Shown here piece by piece: positions 47,513 to 55,907 of a stretch of 64,000 nt of DNA (position 1 is its first letter; every line of letters starts with the position of its first letter). The notes under the pieces were generated by a model. The model had not been told where the DNA came from, did not search any database, and was given only the letters and a program-made list of their open reading frames with translations. The translations under genes and the position numbers were made by a program. This DNA comes from Micromonospora ferruginea. GTDB taxonomy: Bacteria; Actinomycetota; Actinomycetes; Mycobacteriales; Micromonosporaceae. Location of the stretch: the NCBI RefSeq assembly GCF_013694245.2, contig NZ_CP059322.2, positions 3,293,001-3,357,000 of the forward strand, in the 5' to 3' direction.

Positions 47513-47544
47513 CGCTTTTGGTAGAGGCGGGGCCCCCGGTTAAC
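47494..47544. repeat. Paired 20-bp GC repeat over the glgM stop codon
   Basis: AGGCGGGGCCCCCGCTTAAC (47494-47513) recurs as AGGCGGGGCCCCCGGTTAAC (47525-47544) with one difference. Each unit holds a GGGGCCCCC palindromic core and ends in TTAAC. The first unit supplies the last codons and TAA stop of glgM. Confidence 0.85.
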
Positions 47545-47583
47545 AGGTGTCGACCGGTTCGCGGTGGTGGGTAGCTTCGCCGG

Positions 47584-48402
47584 ATGCCTGATGCGATCTT
47601 CGCCCATCCGCGCCTCGCGTCGGTCTACGACGCGTTCGACGGCGACCGCGACGACCTGGCCGCCTACCTGGCGGTCGCGGACGAGCTGGGCGCACGCACG
47701 GTGCTCGACGTCGGCTGCGGGACCGGGTCGCTGGCGGTCCTGCTCGCCCGGCACGGTCACACGGTCATCGGCGTCGACCCGGCCGAGGCGTCCCTCGACG
47801 TCGCCCGGGCCAAGGACGAGGCCGGCCAGGTCCGCTGGCTCCACGGCGACGCCACGACGCTGCCGGCGCTCGACGTCGACCTGGCCACCATGACCGGGAA
47901 CGTGGCGCAGGTCTTCCTGACCGACGCCGACTGGACGCGGATGCTCCAGGGCGTCCACGCCGCGCTCCGCCCGGGCGGGCACCTCGTCTTCGAGACCCGG
48001 AGACCCGAACGGCGCGCCTGGGAGGAGTGGGCGGCGGAGACCGGCCCGGAGACCCGGGACGTGCCCGGCGTCGGGCCGGTGGAACAGCGCCTCGTCGTCA
48101 CCGACGTCGACCTGCCGCTGGTCTCCTTCCGCCTCACCTACCGGTTCGTCGCCGACGGGACGGAGCTCAGCTCGGACTCGACGCTGCGGTTCCGCGACCG
48201 CGACGAGATCGAGTCGAGCCTGGTCGCCTCCGGCTACCGGGTGCGCGACGTGCGCCAGGCGCCCGACCGCCCCGGACGGGAGTTCGTGTTCGTCGCGCAG
48301 CGGGCGGGCTGGACGTTCCACCCACCGACGGCAACGGCAACCGACCGCGCGATCCGGTGCTTCGGCGGTTGCCGCCGAGCGCGAGAGGATCTCGCGCAGT
48401 AG
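47584..48402 (+). CDS. Class I SAM-dependent methyltransferase
   Basis: A 272-residue methyltransferase. SAM motif I is VLDVGCGTGSLAVLLA (about 40-55), motif II GVDPAEASLDVAR (about 63), and HGDATTLP (about 88). The C-terminal half is a typical beta-meander region. ATG at 47584 lies 6 nt after TAGCTT (47572-47577), predicted leaderless. It sits between glgM and glgE without an obvious role in glucan synthesis. The glgE -10 box overlaps its stop codon. Methylation of a small molecule is the default guess; substrate unknown. Confidence 0.85.
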   Translation: MPDAIFAHPRLASVYDAFDGDRDDLAAYLAVADELGARTVLDVGCGTGSLAVLLARHGHTVIGVDPAEASLDVARAKDEAGQVRWLHGDATTLPALDVDLATMTGNVAQVFLTDADWTRMLQGVHAALRPGGHLVFETRRPERRAWEEWAAETGPETRDVPGVGPVEQRLVVTDVDLPLVSFRLTYRFVADGTELSSDSTLRFRDRDEIESSLVASGYRVRDVRQAPDRPGREFVFVAQRAGWTFHPPTATATDRAIRCFGGCRRAREDLAQ

Positions 48403-48411
48403 GTTGGGCGG

Positions 48412-50508
48412 GTGACTGGACGGTTCCCGATCGAAGACGTCTCCCCCGTCGTCGCCTGCGGTCGCTACCCGGCCAAGGCGGTGGTCGGCGAGGTCGTACC
48501 GGTGTCGGCCCGGGCCTACCGCGAGGGCCACGACGCGCTCGGCTGCAACGTGGTGTGGCTCGGCCCGGACGGCGCGGCGCGGCCGTTCACCCGGATGCGT
48601 CCCGGCGAGCCGGGGCAGGACCGCTGGCACGCCACCATCACCCCGGACGCGGTCGGCGAGTGGCGGTTCACCGTCGAGGCGTTCCAGGATCCCTACCTCA
48701 CCTGGCAGAACGCGGTGACCAAGAAGCTCGCCGCCGGCCAGGGTCCGACCGAGCTGGCCAACGACCTGGCCGAGGGCGCGCGGGTGCTGACCGCCGCGCT
48801 CGGGCTGGTGCCGAAGGCCGACCGCGATCGGGTACGCGAGGCCGCGCGCGCGCTGGGCGACGAGGAGATCGACCTTCCCCGGCGGGTCAGCGCGGCGCTC
48901 GACCTGGCGCCGCTGCTCTGGGCGTACCCGGTGCGCGAGCTGGTGACCACCGGCGACGAGCGCACGCTGTGGGTGGACCGTCCGCGGGCACTCTTCTCCG
49001 CCTGGTACGAATTCTTCCCCCGCTCCGAGGGCGCGGTCCCGGCGACCGTCGACGCGCCGGCCCGCTCCGGCACCTTCGTCACCGCGCTCGACCGCCTGCC
49101 GGGTGTCGCCGCGATGGGCTTCGACGTGCTCTACCTGCCGCCGATCCACCCGATCGGCCGGGTCAACCGCAAGGGGCGCAACAACGCGCTCACCGCCGGG
49201 CCGGACGACGTCGGCTCGCCGTGGGCGATCGGCGCGGACGAGGGCGGCCACGACGCCATCCACCCCGACCTGGGTACGCCTGCGGACTTCCGTGACTTCG
49301 TCGCGGCGGCCGCCGAGCAGGGCCTGGAGGTGGCGATGGACCTGGCGTTGCAGTGCGCGCCGGACCACCCGTGGGTGGCCGAGCATCCGGAGTGGTTCAC
49401 CACCCGCGCCGACGGCAGCATCGCGTACGCGGAGAACCCGCCGAAGAAGTACCAGGACATCTATCCGCTGAACTTCGACAACGACCCGGAGGGCATCCGC
49501 GCCGAGGTGCTGCGGGTGGTCCGGCACTGGGTCGGCGAGGGCGTGAAGATCTTCCGGGTCGACAATCCGCACACCAAGCCGTTCGACTTCTGGCACTGGC
49601 TCATCGCCGAGGTGAAGCGCGTCGACCCGGACGTGCTGTTCCTCGCCGAGGCGTTCACCCGGCCGGCGATCATGCACGGGCTCGGCAAGGTCGGCTTCAC
49701 CCAGTCGTACACCTATTTCACCTGGCGCACGACGGCCGCCGAGATGCGGGAGTACTGCGAGGAGCTGGTCGCCTCCGCCGACTGGATGCGGCCGAACTTC
49801 TGGCCCAACACGCCGGACATCCTGCACTCGTCGTTGCAGCACGGCGGGCCGCCGATGTTCAAGATCCGGGCGGTGCTGGCGGCGCTGCTCTCCCCCTCCT
49901 GGGGCATGTACGCGGGCTTCGAGCTGTTCGAGCACGTCGCCCGCCCCGGCGCCGAGGAATACCTGGACAACGAAAAGTACGAGCTGCGGCCCCGGGACTT
50001 CGACGGCGCGCTGGCGCGCGGGCGCTCGCTGGCACCGTTCATCACCACGCTCAACCGGGTCCGCCGCGACAACCCGGCCCTGCACCAGCTCCGCAACCTG
50101 CGCTTCCACGACATCGACAACCCGGCGCTGCTGTGCTGGTCGAAGCACGACCCGGAGACCGGCAACACGGTGATCGTGGTCTGCTCGTTCGACTCCCGCA
50201 CGGTGCAGTGGGGCAACACCACGCTGGACATGCCGGCGCTCGGCTTCGACTGGCACGAGCGGTTCACCGTGCGCGACGAGCTGACCGGCGCGGAGTACGC
50301 CTGGGGGCAGCGCAACGCGGTGCGCCTCGACCCGTACCTGCAACCGGCGCACGTGCTCACGGTGCGCCGCCCGGCGCCGCCGACCGCCGACGAGCCGGCC
50401 CGCCCGGCCGCGCCCGACCTGACCGTCGAGGACGTACCCGCCGAGTTGTCCGGCGGCACCGCACCGACCGCACCGGCCGAGAAGGACGACGCACGATGGA
50501 CCAGTTGA
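48412..50508 (+). CDS. glgE: Alpha-1,4-glucan:maltose-1-phosphate maltosyltransferase
   Basis: Extends alpha-1,4-glucan by maltosyl units from maltose-1-phosphate (family GH13_3). The 698-residue protein has an N-terminal beta-sandwich and helical region, then the catalytic barrel. The nucleophile Asp is in [11 protein letters not shown] (about residue 384), the acid/base Glu in [11 protein letters not shown] (about 413) and the third carboxylate in FWPNTPDIL (about 470). GTG at 48412 lies 6 nt after TAGGTT (48400-48405), predicted leaderless. The last 50 residues are a Pro/Ala/Thr-rich tail. glgB begins inside its end with a 13-nt overlap. Confidence 0.95.
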   Translation: MTGRFPIEDVSPVVACGRYPAKAVVGEVVPVSARAYREGHDALGCNVVWLGPDGAARPFTRMRPGEPGQDRWHATITPDAVGEWRFTVEAFQDPYLTWQNAVTKKLAAGQGPTELANDLAEGARVLTAALGLVPKADRDRVREAARALGDEEIDLPRRVSAALDLAPLLWAYPVRELVTTGDERTLWVDRPRALFSAWYEFFPRSEGAVPATVDAPARSGTFVTALDRLPGVAAMGFDVLYLPPIHPIGRVNRKGRNNALTAGPDDVGSPWAIGADEGGHDAIHPDLGTPADFRDFVAAAAEQGLEVAMDLALQCAPDHPWVAEHPEWFTTRADGSIAYAENPPKKYQDIYPLNFDNDPEGIRAEVLRVVRHWVGEGVKIFRVDNPHTKPFDFWHWLIAEVKRVDPDVLFLAEAFTRPAIMHGLGKVGFTQSYTYFTWRTTAAEMREYCEELVASADWMRPNFWPNTPDILHSSLQHGGPPMFKIRAVLAALLSPSWGMYAGFELFEHVARPGAEEYLDNEKYELRPRDFDGALARGRSLAPFITTLNRVRRDNPALHQLRNLRFHDIDNPALLCWSKHDPETGNTVIVVCSFDSRTVQWGNTTLDMPALGFDWHERFTVRDELTGAEYAWGQRNAVRLDPYLQPAHVLTVRRPAPPTADEPARPAAPDLTVEDVPAELSGGTAPTAPAEKDDARWTS

Positions 50509-52598
50509 TCGCCGGTGAGGCGTACGACCCGCACGCCGTGCTCGGCGCGCACCCAGCCGACGGGAGCACCACGATCCGGACGCTGCGCCGGGGCGCCGGC
50601 GAGGTGACGCTGCTGGTCGACGGCGACCGGCACCCGATGAAGCGGGTGCACGACGCCGGCGTGTTCGAGGCGGTGCTCCCCGGCGAGGTGTCCGACTACC
50701 GGGTCGAGGTGGACGGCGCCACGCTCGACGACCCGTACCGTTATCCGCCCACGCTCGGCGAGCTGGACCTGCACCTGATCGGCGAGGGGCGGCACGAGCG
50801 GCTCTGGGCGGCGCTGGGCGCCCGGGTCTTCGACGAGGGCGTGGCGTTCACCGTGTGGGCGCCCAACGCCCGCGGCGTGCGGGTGGTCGGCGACGCGACC
50901 GGCTGGGGGCCGGACGACGGCTGGCCGATGCGCTCGCTCGGCTCCAGCGGGGTGTGGGAGATCTTCCTGCCCGGCGTGCCGGCCGGCAGCCGCTACAAGT
51001 ACCGCATCCTGGGCGCCGACGGCCGGTGGCGGGACAAGGCCGACCCGATGGCCATCCGCACCGAGGTGCCGCCGGCCACCGCGTCGGTGGTGCACGATTC
51101 CCGGTACGAGTGGGGCGACGCGGGCTGGCTGGAGCGGCGGGCGGCGCGGCGGCCGCACGAGGAGCCGATGAGCGTCTACGAGGTGCACCTGGGTTCGTGG
51201 CGACCCGGCCTCGGCTACCGCGAGCTGGCCGAGCAGTTGACCGCGTACGTCACCGAGATGGGCTTCACCCACGTGGAGCTCCTGCCGGTGATGGAGCACC
51301 CGTTCGGCGGCTCGTGGGGTTACCAGGTCACCGGCTACTACGCGCCCACCGCGCGCTTCGGCGACCCGGACGACTTCCGTCACCTGGTCGACCGGCTGCA
51401 CGCCGCCGGCATCGGGGTGATCCTCGACTGGGTGCCGGCGCACTTCCCCAAGGACGAGTGGGCGCTCGCCCGCTTCGACGGCACCCCGCTCTACGAGCAC
51501 CCCGACCCGCGTCGCGGCGAGCACCCCGACTGGGGCACGTACGTCTTCGACTTCGGCCGCAACGAGGTGCGCAACTTCCTGGTCGCCAACGCGCTCTACT
51601 GGCTCGACGAGTTCCACGTCGACGGGCTGCGGGTCGACGCGGTGGCCTCGATGCTCTACCTCGACTACTCCCGCGACGACGGGCAGTGGGCCCCGAACGT
51701 GCACGGCGGCCGGGAGAACCTGGAGGCCATCGCGCTGCTCCAGGAGGTCAACGCCACCGTCTACCGGCACCACCCGGGCGTGCTCATGATCGCCGAGGAG
51801 TCCACCGCCTGGCCGGGCGTCACCCGGCCGACCTCCGACGGCGGGCTCGGCTTCGGGTTCAAGTGGAACATGGGCTGGATGCACGACACCCTGCTCTACA
51901 CCTCGAAGGACCCGATCTACCGCCAGCACCACCACCACCAGCTCACGTTCTCCCTGGCGTACGCGTGGAGCGAGAACTACGTGCTGCCGATCAGCCACGA
52001 CGAGGTCGTGCACGGCAAGGGCTCCCTCGCCGGCAAGATGCCCGGCGACACCTGGCAGCGGCTGGCGACCGTGCGGGCGCTGCTGGCGTACATGTGGGCG
52101 CATCCCGGCAAGCAGTTGCTCTTCATGGGCTGCGAGCTGGCCGACGACCGGGAGTGGAGCGAGGAACGCGGCCTCGACTGGTACCTGACCCACGACCCGG
52201 CCCGCGCCGGCGTGCAACGCCTGGTCGCCGACCTGAACCGCGCCTACCGGGCCACCCCGGCGCTCTGGGCGCAGGACACCGACCCGGCCGGCTTCCGCTG
52301 GATCGCCGGCGACGACGTCGCCAACAACACGGTGTCGTTCATCCGGATCGCCCCCGACGGTCGGACGCTCGTCTGCGTGGCGAACTTCTCCGCGGGGCCG
52401 CTGGAGGACTACCGGATCGGCCTGCCGGCCGGCGGCACGTGGACCGAGGCGCTGAACACCGACGCCCACCACTACGGCGGGTCGGGGGTGGGCAACCTCG
52501 GCGAGGTGCACGCGGAGAACACCCCGTGGCACGGCATGCCGGCGTCGGTGGCGCTGCGGGTGCCGCCGCTGGGCGTGCTCTGGCTCCGCCAGGGCTGA
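50496..52598 (+). CDS. glgB: 1,4-alpha-glucan branching enzyme
   Basis: Introduces alpha-1,6 branches. The 700-residue GH13_9 protein has an N-terminal N1 module, then a CBM48 module ([20 protein letters not shown], about 113) and the GH13 barrel. The nucleophile Asp is in [17 protein letters not shown] (about 380), the acid/base Glu in [13 protein letters not shown] (about 430) and the final Asp in [14 protein letters not shown] (about 502). The C-terminal beta domain ends [11 protein letters not shown] at 50496 follows AAGGA by 9 nt and overlaps glgE, so the two are coupled in one operon. Confidence 0.96.
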   Translation: MDQLIAGEAYDPHAVLGAHPADGSTTIRTLRRGAGEVTLLVDGDRHPMKRVHDAGVFEAVLPGEVSDYRVEVDGATLDDPYRYPPTLGELDLHLIGEGRHERLWAALGARVFDEGVAFTVWAPNARGVRVVGDATGWGPDDGWPMRSLGSSGVWEIFLPGVPAGSRYKYRILGADGRWRDKADPMAIRTEVPPATASVVHDSRYEWGDAGWLERRAARRPHEEPMSVYEVHLGSWRPGLGYRELAEQLTAYVTEMGFTHVELLPVMEHPFGGSWGYQVTGYYAPTARFGDPDDFRHLVDRLHAAGIGVILDWVPAHFPKDEWALARFDGTPLYEHPDPRRGEHPDWGTYVFDFGRNEVRNFLVANALYWLDEFHVDGLRVDAVASMLYLDYSRDDGQWAPNVHGGRENLEAIALLQEVNATVYRHHPGVLMIAEESTAWPGVTRPTSDGGLGFGFKWNMGWMHDTLLYTSKDPIYRQHHHHQLTFSLAYAWSENYVLPISHDEVVHGKGSLAGKMPGDTWQRLATVRALLAYMWAHPGKQLLFMGCELADDREWSEERGLDWYLTHDPARAGVQRLVADLNRAYRATPALWAQDTDPAGFRWIAGDDVANNTVSFIRIAPDGRTLVCVANFSAGPLEDYRIGLPAGGTWTEALNTDAHHYGGSGVGNLGEVHAENTPWHGMPASVALRVPPLGVLWLRQG

Positions 52599-52641
52599 CA
52601 CCCTCCGTAGCCGCCGTCAAAGGCACATCACTCTTGGTCGG

Positions 52642-52677
52642 TATACCTCTGAGGCATAGGCATGACTCAGAGGTATA
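52642..52677. promoter_or_regulatory. 36-bp perfect inverted repeat upstream of the secreted protein gene
   Basis: TATACCTCTGAG (52642-52653) and CTCAGAGGTATA (52666-52677) are perfect 12-bp arms around a 12-nt spacer. It is much less GC-rich than its surroundings. It starts 44 nt after the glgB stop and ends 172 nt before the next start, in a 251-bp intergenic region otherwise without recognisable features. No T-run follows, so an operator or repeat element is more likely than a terminator. Confidence 0.8.
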
Positions 52678-52849
52678 ACGCTCCCACCGGCCCTCTTCTT
52701 CTCGCACCCGTCACTCCACGTGACGTCGCTCGCCGTCCTCGCTCACTCTCCGGCGACACCGGCCGTCCCCGTGAACTCGCGGTGGGCTGCTCGCCGTACT
52801 CCTGGGCGGATGCCGGGTGGCCGTGTGACGACGAGGCGGAGGAGCTTCG

Positions 52850-54289
52850 ATGGCGAGAAGCAGGAGCACAACCGGTAGGCGCGGGGCGGTGGCCCACTCC
52901 CGGAACCGGAAGATCGCCGGCGGGGTGGCGCTGGTCGTCACCGCCGGGGCGGCATTCGCGGTGGCCACCGGCACCGGCCAGGCGGCGGAGAACTGCGCCG
53001 GCCTGGACAACGCGTTGCGGGCCAACCTGACCGCGCTCGCGGACCAGCGCCGCAACCCGGGCGCCGGATCGGCCGACCGGATCGCCGACCGGACCGCGGT
53101 CGTCGACCAGATCCGGCAGCACCGGTCCGCGGCCGGCTGCGACGGTACGGTCGAGGTGGCCGGCGCCGCCTGTCCGGGCGTGCCGTGGGACCAGGCGATG
53201 GCGGTCGAACTGGACCGGGCGTGGGCGGTCACCGAGCAGATGGCAGGTGAGCGCTCCGGCCAGTTGGTCGACCCACGGTTGACCGAGACCCGCGTCCAGC
53301 GGCTGAGCAGCATCGTCGGCGGCATCCGGGGCATCGCCCAGGGCGCCCAACGGGCCCAGGCCAGCGCCCCGGGCGCAGGAGCGGCGGACGCAGGAACGGC
53401 CGGCGCAGGAGCGGCCGGCGCAGGAGCGGCCGGCGCAGGAGCGGCCGGCGCAGGAGCGGCCGGGGCTGCGGGTGGTGCCGGACGAGCCGTGGGCATCATC
53501 AACGCCGTCGGCGGCCTGATCGGGCAGATCGCCGGGATCGTGCAGGCCGCCCGCGCCGCCCGGCAGGCGAAGCAGCAGGCCGCCGGGCAGGGCGACCAGC
53601 AGGCCGAGCCCGGCCAGGATGTCCAACCGGGCGACGCCGGTCAGCGGAACGCTCCGCCGGCCGGCGCGAACGATCAACCTGGCGCGGACGAACAGGCTGG
53701 CGCGGACGAACAGGCTGGCGCGGACGACCGGGCCGGCACGGACGACCAAGCCGGCACGGGCGACCGGGCCGGCACGGACGACCAAGCCGACACGGGCGAC
53801 CAAGCCGGCACGGGCGACCAGCAGGGCGAAACGGGTGCCGGCGAGCAGGCCGGCGACGCCGGGAACCGGGTGGCACAGCGCATTCGGCAGATCAGGGCTC
53901 GGATCCAGCAGCTACGCGCCCTCATCCAGCAGATCCGCGCCGCCCGCCAGGCAGCTCGCGATCTTGGCGCGGGCCAAGACCAGGGCGCGGGCCCAAGTCA
54001 GGACGCGGGCCGGAACCAGGGCGGCCCGGCAGGCCGAACGGGTGGACGAGACGACATCGCGCCGGGCGGACGACCGGGTACCGACGACGGCGCGACGACG
54101 GGCCAGGGCACCGAGCCCGCCCAGGACGCGAACCGGTCCGGCCAGGCTCAGGTGTACCAGGTGGCCGACCCCCGGGTCCCCGGCTGCACCCCCGCCACCC
54201 CTGACCCCGACACGACACCCACCACCCACCACCGACCACCCACCACCGACCACCGACCACCCACCACCGACCACCAGCGTCGATCATGA
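52850..54289 (+). CDS. Secreted low-complexity repeat protein, function unknown
   Basis: I do not recognise this 479-residue protein. It has a signal peptide (Arg/Lys-rich start, hydrophobic core about 22-43, likely cut near Ala46) and a helical domain with three cysteines (about 47-170). Then come six GAGAA-like pentapeptides, a hydrophobic Gly/Ile/Ala stretch (about 207-235), and eight hexapeptides of the type GTDDQA (about 278-325). An amphipathic Arg/Gln/Ile helix region (RIRQIRARIQQLRALIQQI, about 346-364) and a polar Gly/Asp/Gln tail follow, ending in TTDHRPP repeats. AGGAG lies 7 nt before the ATG. The last codons and stop fall inside a palindromic DNA repeat. It may be a surface or wall-associated protein. 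Confidence 0.75.
   Translation: MARSRSTTGRRGAVAHSRNRKIAGGVALVVTAGAAFAVATGTGQAAENCAGLDNALRANLTALADQRRNPGAGSADRIADRTAVVDQIRQHRSAAGCDGTVEVAGAACPGVPWDQAMAVELDRAWAVTEQMAGERSGQLVDPRLTETRVQRLSSIVGGIRGIAQGAQRAQASAPGAGAADAGTAGAGAAGAGAAGAGAAGAGAAGAAGGAGRAVGIINAVGGLIGQIAGIVQAARAARQAKQQAAGQGDQQAEPGQDVQPGDAGQRNAPPAGANDQPGADEQAGADEQAGADDRAGTDDQAGTGDRAGTDDQADTGDQAGTGDQQGETGAGEQAGDAGNRVAQRIRQIRARIQQLRALIQQIRAARQAARDLGAGQDQGAGPSQDAGRNQGGPAGRTGGRDDIAPGGRPGTDDGATTGQGTEPAQDANRSGQAQVYQVADPRVPGCTPATPDPDTTPTTHHRPPTTDHRPPTTDHQRRS
53371..53460 (+). repeat. Six tandem 15-bp coding repeats
   Basis: Consensus CGGCGCAGGAGCGGC, the last four copies identical. It encodes the GAGAA pentapeptide repeat of the secreted protein. 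The identical copies suggest recent slippage. Confidence 0.9.
53681..53824 (+). repeat. Eight tandem 18-bp coding repeats
   Basis: Units such as GGCACGGACGACCAAGCC encode G-[AT]-[DG]-D-[EQR]-A hexapeptides. Copies 1 and 2 are identical, and copies 4 and 6 are identical. Expansion keeps the reading frame because the period is a multiple of three. Confidence 0.9.
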
Positions 54290-54350
54290 GGTTGACGGCA
54301 CCGCAGGAGATCCACAAGGCCGTCAACCTCATGATCAACCCCGCCGAGTC
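54276..54350. repeat. 75-bp palindromic repeat, copy A (second copy at 54599-54673)
   Basis: Copy A and copy B (54599-54673, offset 323 bp) match at 71 of 75 positions. In copy A, 17-bp arms GATCATGAGGTTGACGG (54282-54298) and its complement (54320-54336) enclose a 21-nt loop; copy B has one arm mismatch. The TGA stop of the secreted protein gene lies in the left arm of copy A. These fall in the 460-bp region between that gene and the phosphatase, which otherwise holds the features listed next. Confidence 0.92.
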
Positions 54351-54402
54351 GAGATCTTGGTACGAGACCGCCCCTCCGGGGGCGCTCCGATACCAAGATC
54401 TC
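54351..54402. repeat. Second palindrome adjoining copy A
   Basis: GAGATCTTGGTA (54351-54362) and TACCAAGATCTC (54391-54402) form a perfect 12-bp stem with an inner CCCC/GGGG pairing. A decayed version follows copy B at about 54674-54718. The GATCTTG core resembles the palindromes at 4197 and 11086. Confidence 0.8.
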
Positions 54403-54473
54403 GCACGGTCCCACGTCACGGGACGAGGTGCCGGGAAGTGGGACGGCGAGGAAGCGGGTGGGGCGACGGGATG

Positions 54474-54584
54474 GACCTGGTCGACTTCGCGATGCGGCTT
54501 CCGCAGGCCGGCCCACCCAGCCACCGCTGACCGACAGGGCCGACGAGGATCGACCCGCCGGCGAGCACCGACCGGGTCGGTGAC
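54474..54584 (-). pseudogene. Remnant of the 3' end of the App1 phosphatase gene
   Basis: On the minus strand this reads LRKPHREVDQV, matching the true C-terminus LWKLLREADLV of the phosphatase ending at 54750. The flanks also match: GTGCCGGGAAGTGGGAC precedes both on the plus strand (54428 and 54721), and CGGCGAGCACCGA-GGGTCGGTGACA occurs in both. Internal deletions separate the matches and the stop codon is lost. Together with the duplicated palindrome it marks a roughly 310-bp tandem duplication. Confidence 0.75.
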
Positions 54585-54749
54585 ACCCCTCAGCAGCCAG
54601 CGTCGATCATGAAGTTGACGGCACCAAAGGAGATCCACAAGGCCGTCAACCTCATGATCAACGCCGCCGAGTCGGGATCTTGGGACAGGGGCGGCCGCTC
54701 TGGTACCGAGATCTTGCGCGGTGCCGGGAAGTGGGACAGGCGGGCCGGG

Positions 54750-55787
54750 TCAGACCAGGTCGGCTTCGCGGAGGAGCTTCCACAGGCCGGCGCCGTCGGG
54801 AGCGCTCAACCACTTCTGGCCGACGGGGCCGGACGAGGAGCGGCCCGCCGGGGCGGGCAGGCTGCCGGCGAGCACCGACTGGGTCGGTGACAGCCGCCGG
54901 ATCGCCACGCCGGCCACGTTGTCCGGGTGGGCGGCGGCGAACTCCCGGTAGATCTCCTGGTCGTGCTGCCCGTCGTCGCCGATGAGCAGCCAGCGCACCT
55001 CGGGGAACTCCCGGGCCAGCCGGGCCAGCGTGGCCCGCTTGTGTTCGCGCCCGCTGCGGAACCAGCGGTCGGCGGTCGGGCCCCAGTCGGTCAGCAGCAG
55101 CGGCCCGGCCGGGTAGAGGTGCCGGGACAGGAACCGGGTCAGCGTCGGCGCGACGTTCCAGGCGCCGGTGGAGAGGTAGAAGACCGGCGCGCCCGGGTGG
55201 GCGGTGGCCAGGCGCTCGTAGAGCACCGCCATGCCGGGGACGGCGGTGCGGGCGTGCTCGTCCAGGACGAACGTGTTCCACGCGGCGAGCATGGGCCGGG
55301 GCAGCGCGGTCACCATGACCGTGTCGTCGATGTCGGAGAGGACACCGAAGCGCACGGTCGGGTCGAGGATGCGGACCAGCGCCTCGACCGGCTCGGCGTC
55401 GGCCACGGACAGGCGTACGCAGCCCCAGCCGGGGGTGAAGTCGCCCTCGACGACGGTGTCCACGAAGCCGCTGCGGTCCGCGGTCACCTCCTGGCGCTCG
55501 CCGTTGACCTCGATGGTGACCCGGGCGTGCTTGGCCGGCAGGGTGGCGAAACTGCGCCAGCCCCGCACCTTCTCCAGCCGGCCGCGCCGGGTGTCGGGGC
55601 GGCCGAGCAGCACCCGGCAGAGCACCCGCGCCCAGCCGGGCGCGCCGTAGCCGGCGTACGCGATGATGTTGGGCTGCCACCCGGTGCGCCGCAGCCGGCG
55701 TTCCACCAGGCCGTGCAGCGCGTCCTCGATGCGCGCGGCCCGGTGCAGTTGCGGCACGGCGAGCTGGTCCGGTGGTGTGGGTGGCAC
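54750..55787 (-). CDS. App1-family phosphatase (HAD-like, DUF2183)
   Basis: A 345-residue protein with the catalytic HAD-like motif VLSDIDDTVMVTALP (DxDDT, about residue 150) and FYLSTGAWNVAP (about 206), then LIGDDGQHDQEIYREFA (about 277), all typical of the App1 family. Yeast App1 is a phosphatidate phosphatase; bacterial members are uncharacterised. The N-terminal 100 residues contain IIAYAGYGAPGWARVLCRVLLG and a small beta domain. GTG at 55787 is 6 nt after CAGGGT and has no Shine-Dalgarno, so it is predicted leaderless. A decayed copy of its 3' end lies just beyond its stop. Confidence 0.85.
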   Translation of the reverse strand: MPPTPPDQLAVPQLHRAARIEDALHGLVERRLRRTGWQPNIIAYAGYGAPGWARVLCRVLLGRPDTRRGRLEKVRGWRSFATLPAKHARVTIEVNGERQEVTADRSGFVDTVVEGDFTPGWGCVRLSVADAEPVEALVRILDPTVRFGVLSDIDDTVMVTALPRPMLAAWNTFVLDEHARTAVPGMAVLYERLATAHPGAPVFYLSTGAWNVAPTLTRFLSRHLYPAGPLLLTDWGPTADRWFRSGREHKRATLARLAREFPEVRWLLIGDDGQHDQEIYREFAAAHPDNVAGVAIRRLSPTQSVLAGSLPAPAGRSSSGPVGQKWLSAPDGAGLWKLLREADLV

Positions 55788-55907
55788 ACCGCAACCCTGC
55801 CACAACCGGCGGAGCCCGGCCACGCGAGTGATCTGGACCGATCCGGCCCGGAGCCCGGTGACCGTCGTGTCACACTGCGTTCGCAGGCGACGACGGGGGC
55901 GTGGGTC

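Noticed and set aside
49713..52601. 962-codon open frame antisense to glgB and the end of glgE
   Set aside because: Mirror of two catalytic-motif-complete glucan enzymes; composition-driven.
53371..53824. Possible CRISPR-like repeats
   Set aside because: Contiguous in-frame 15-bp and 18-bp coding repeats within one open reading frame.
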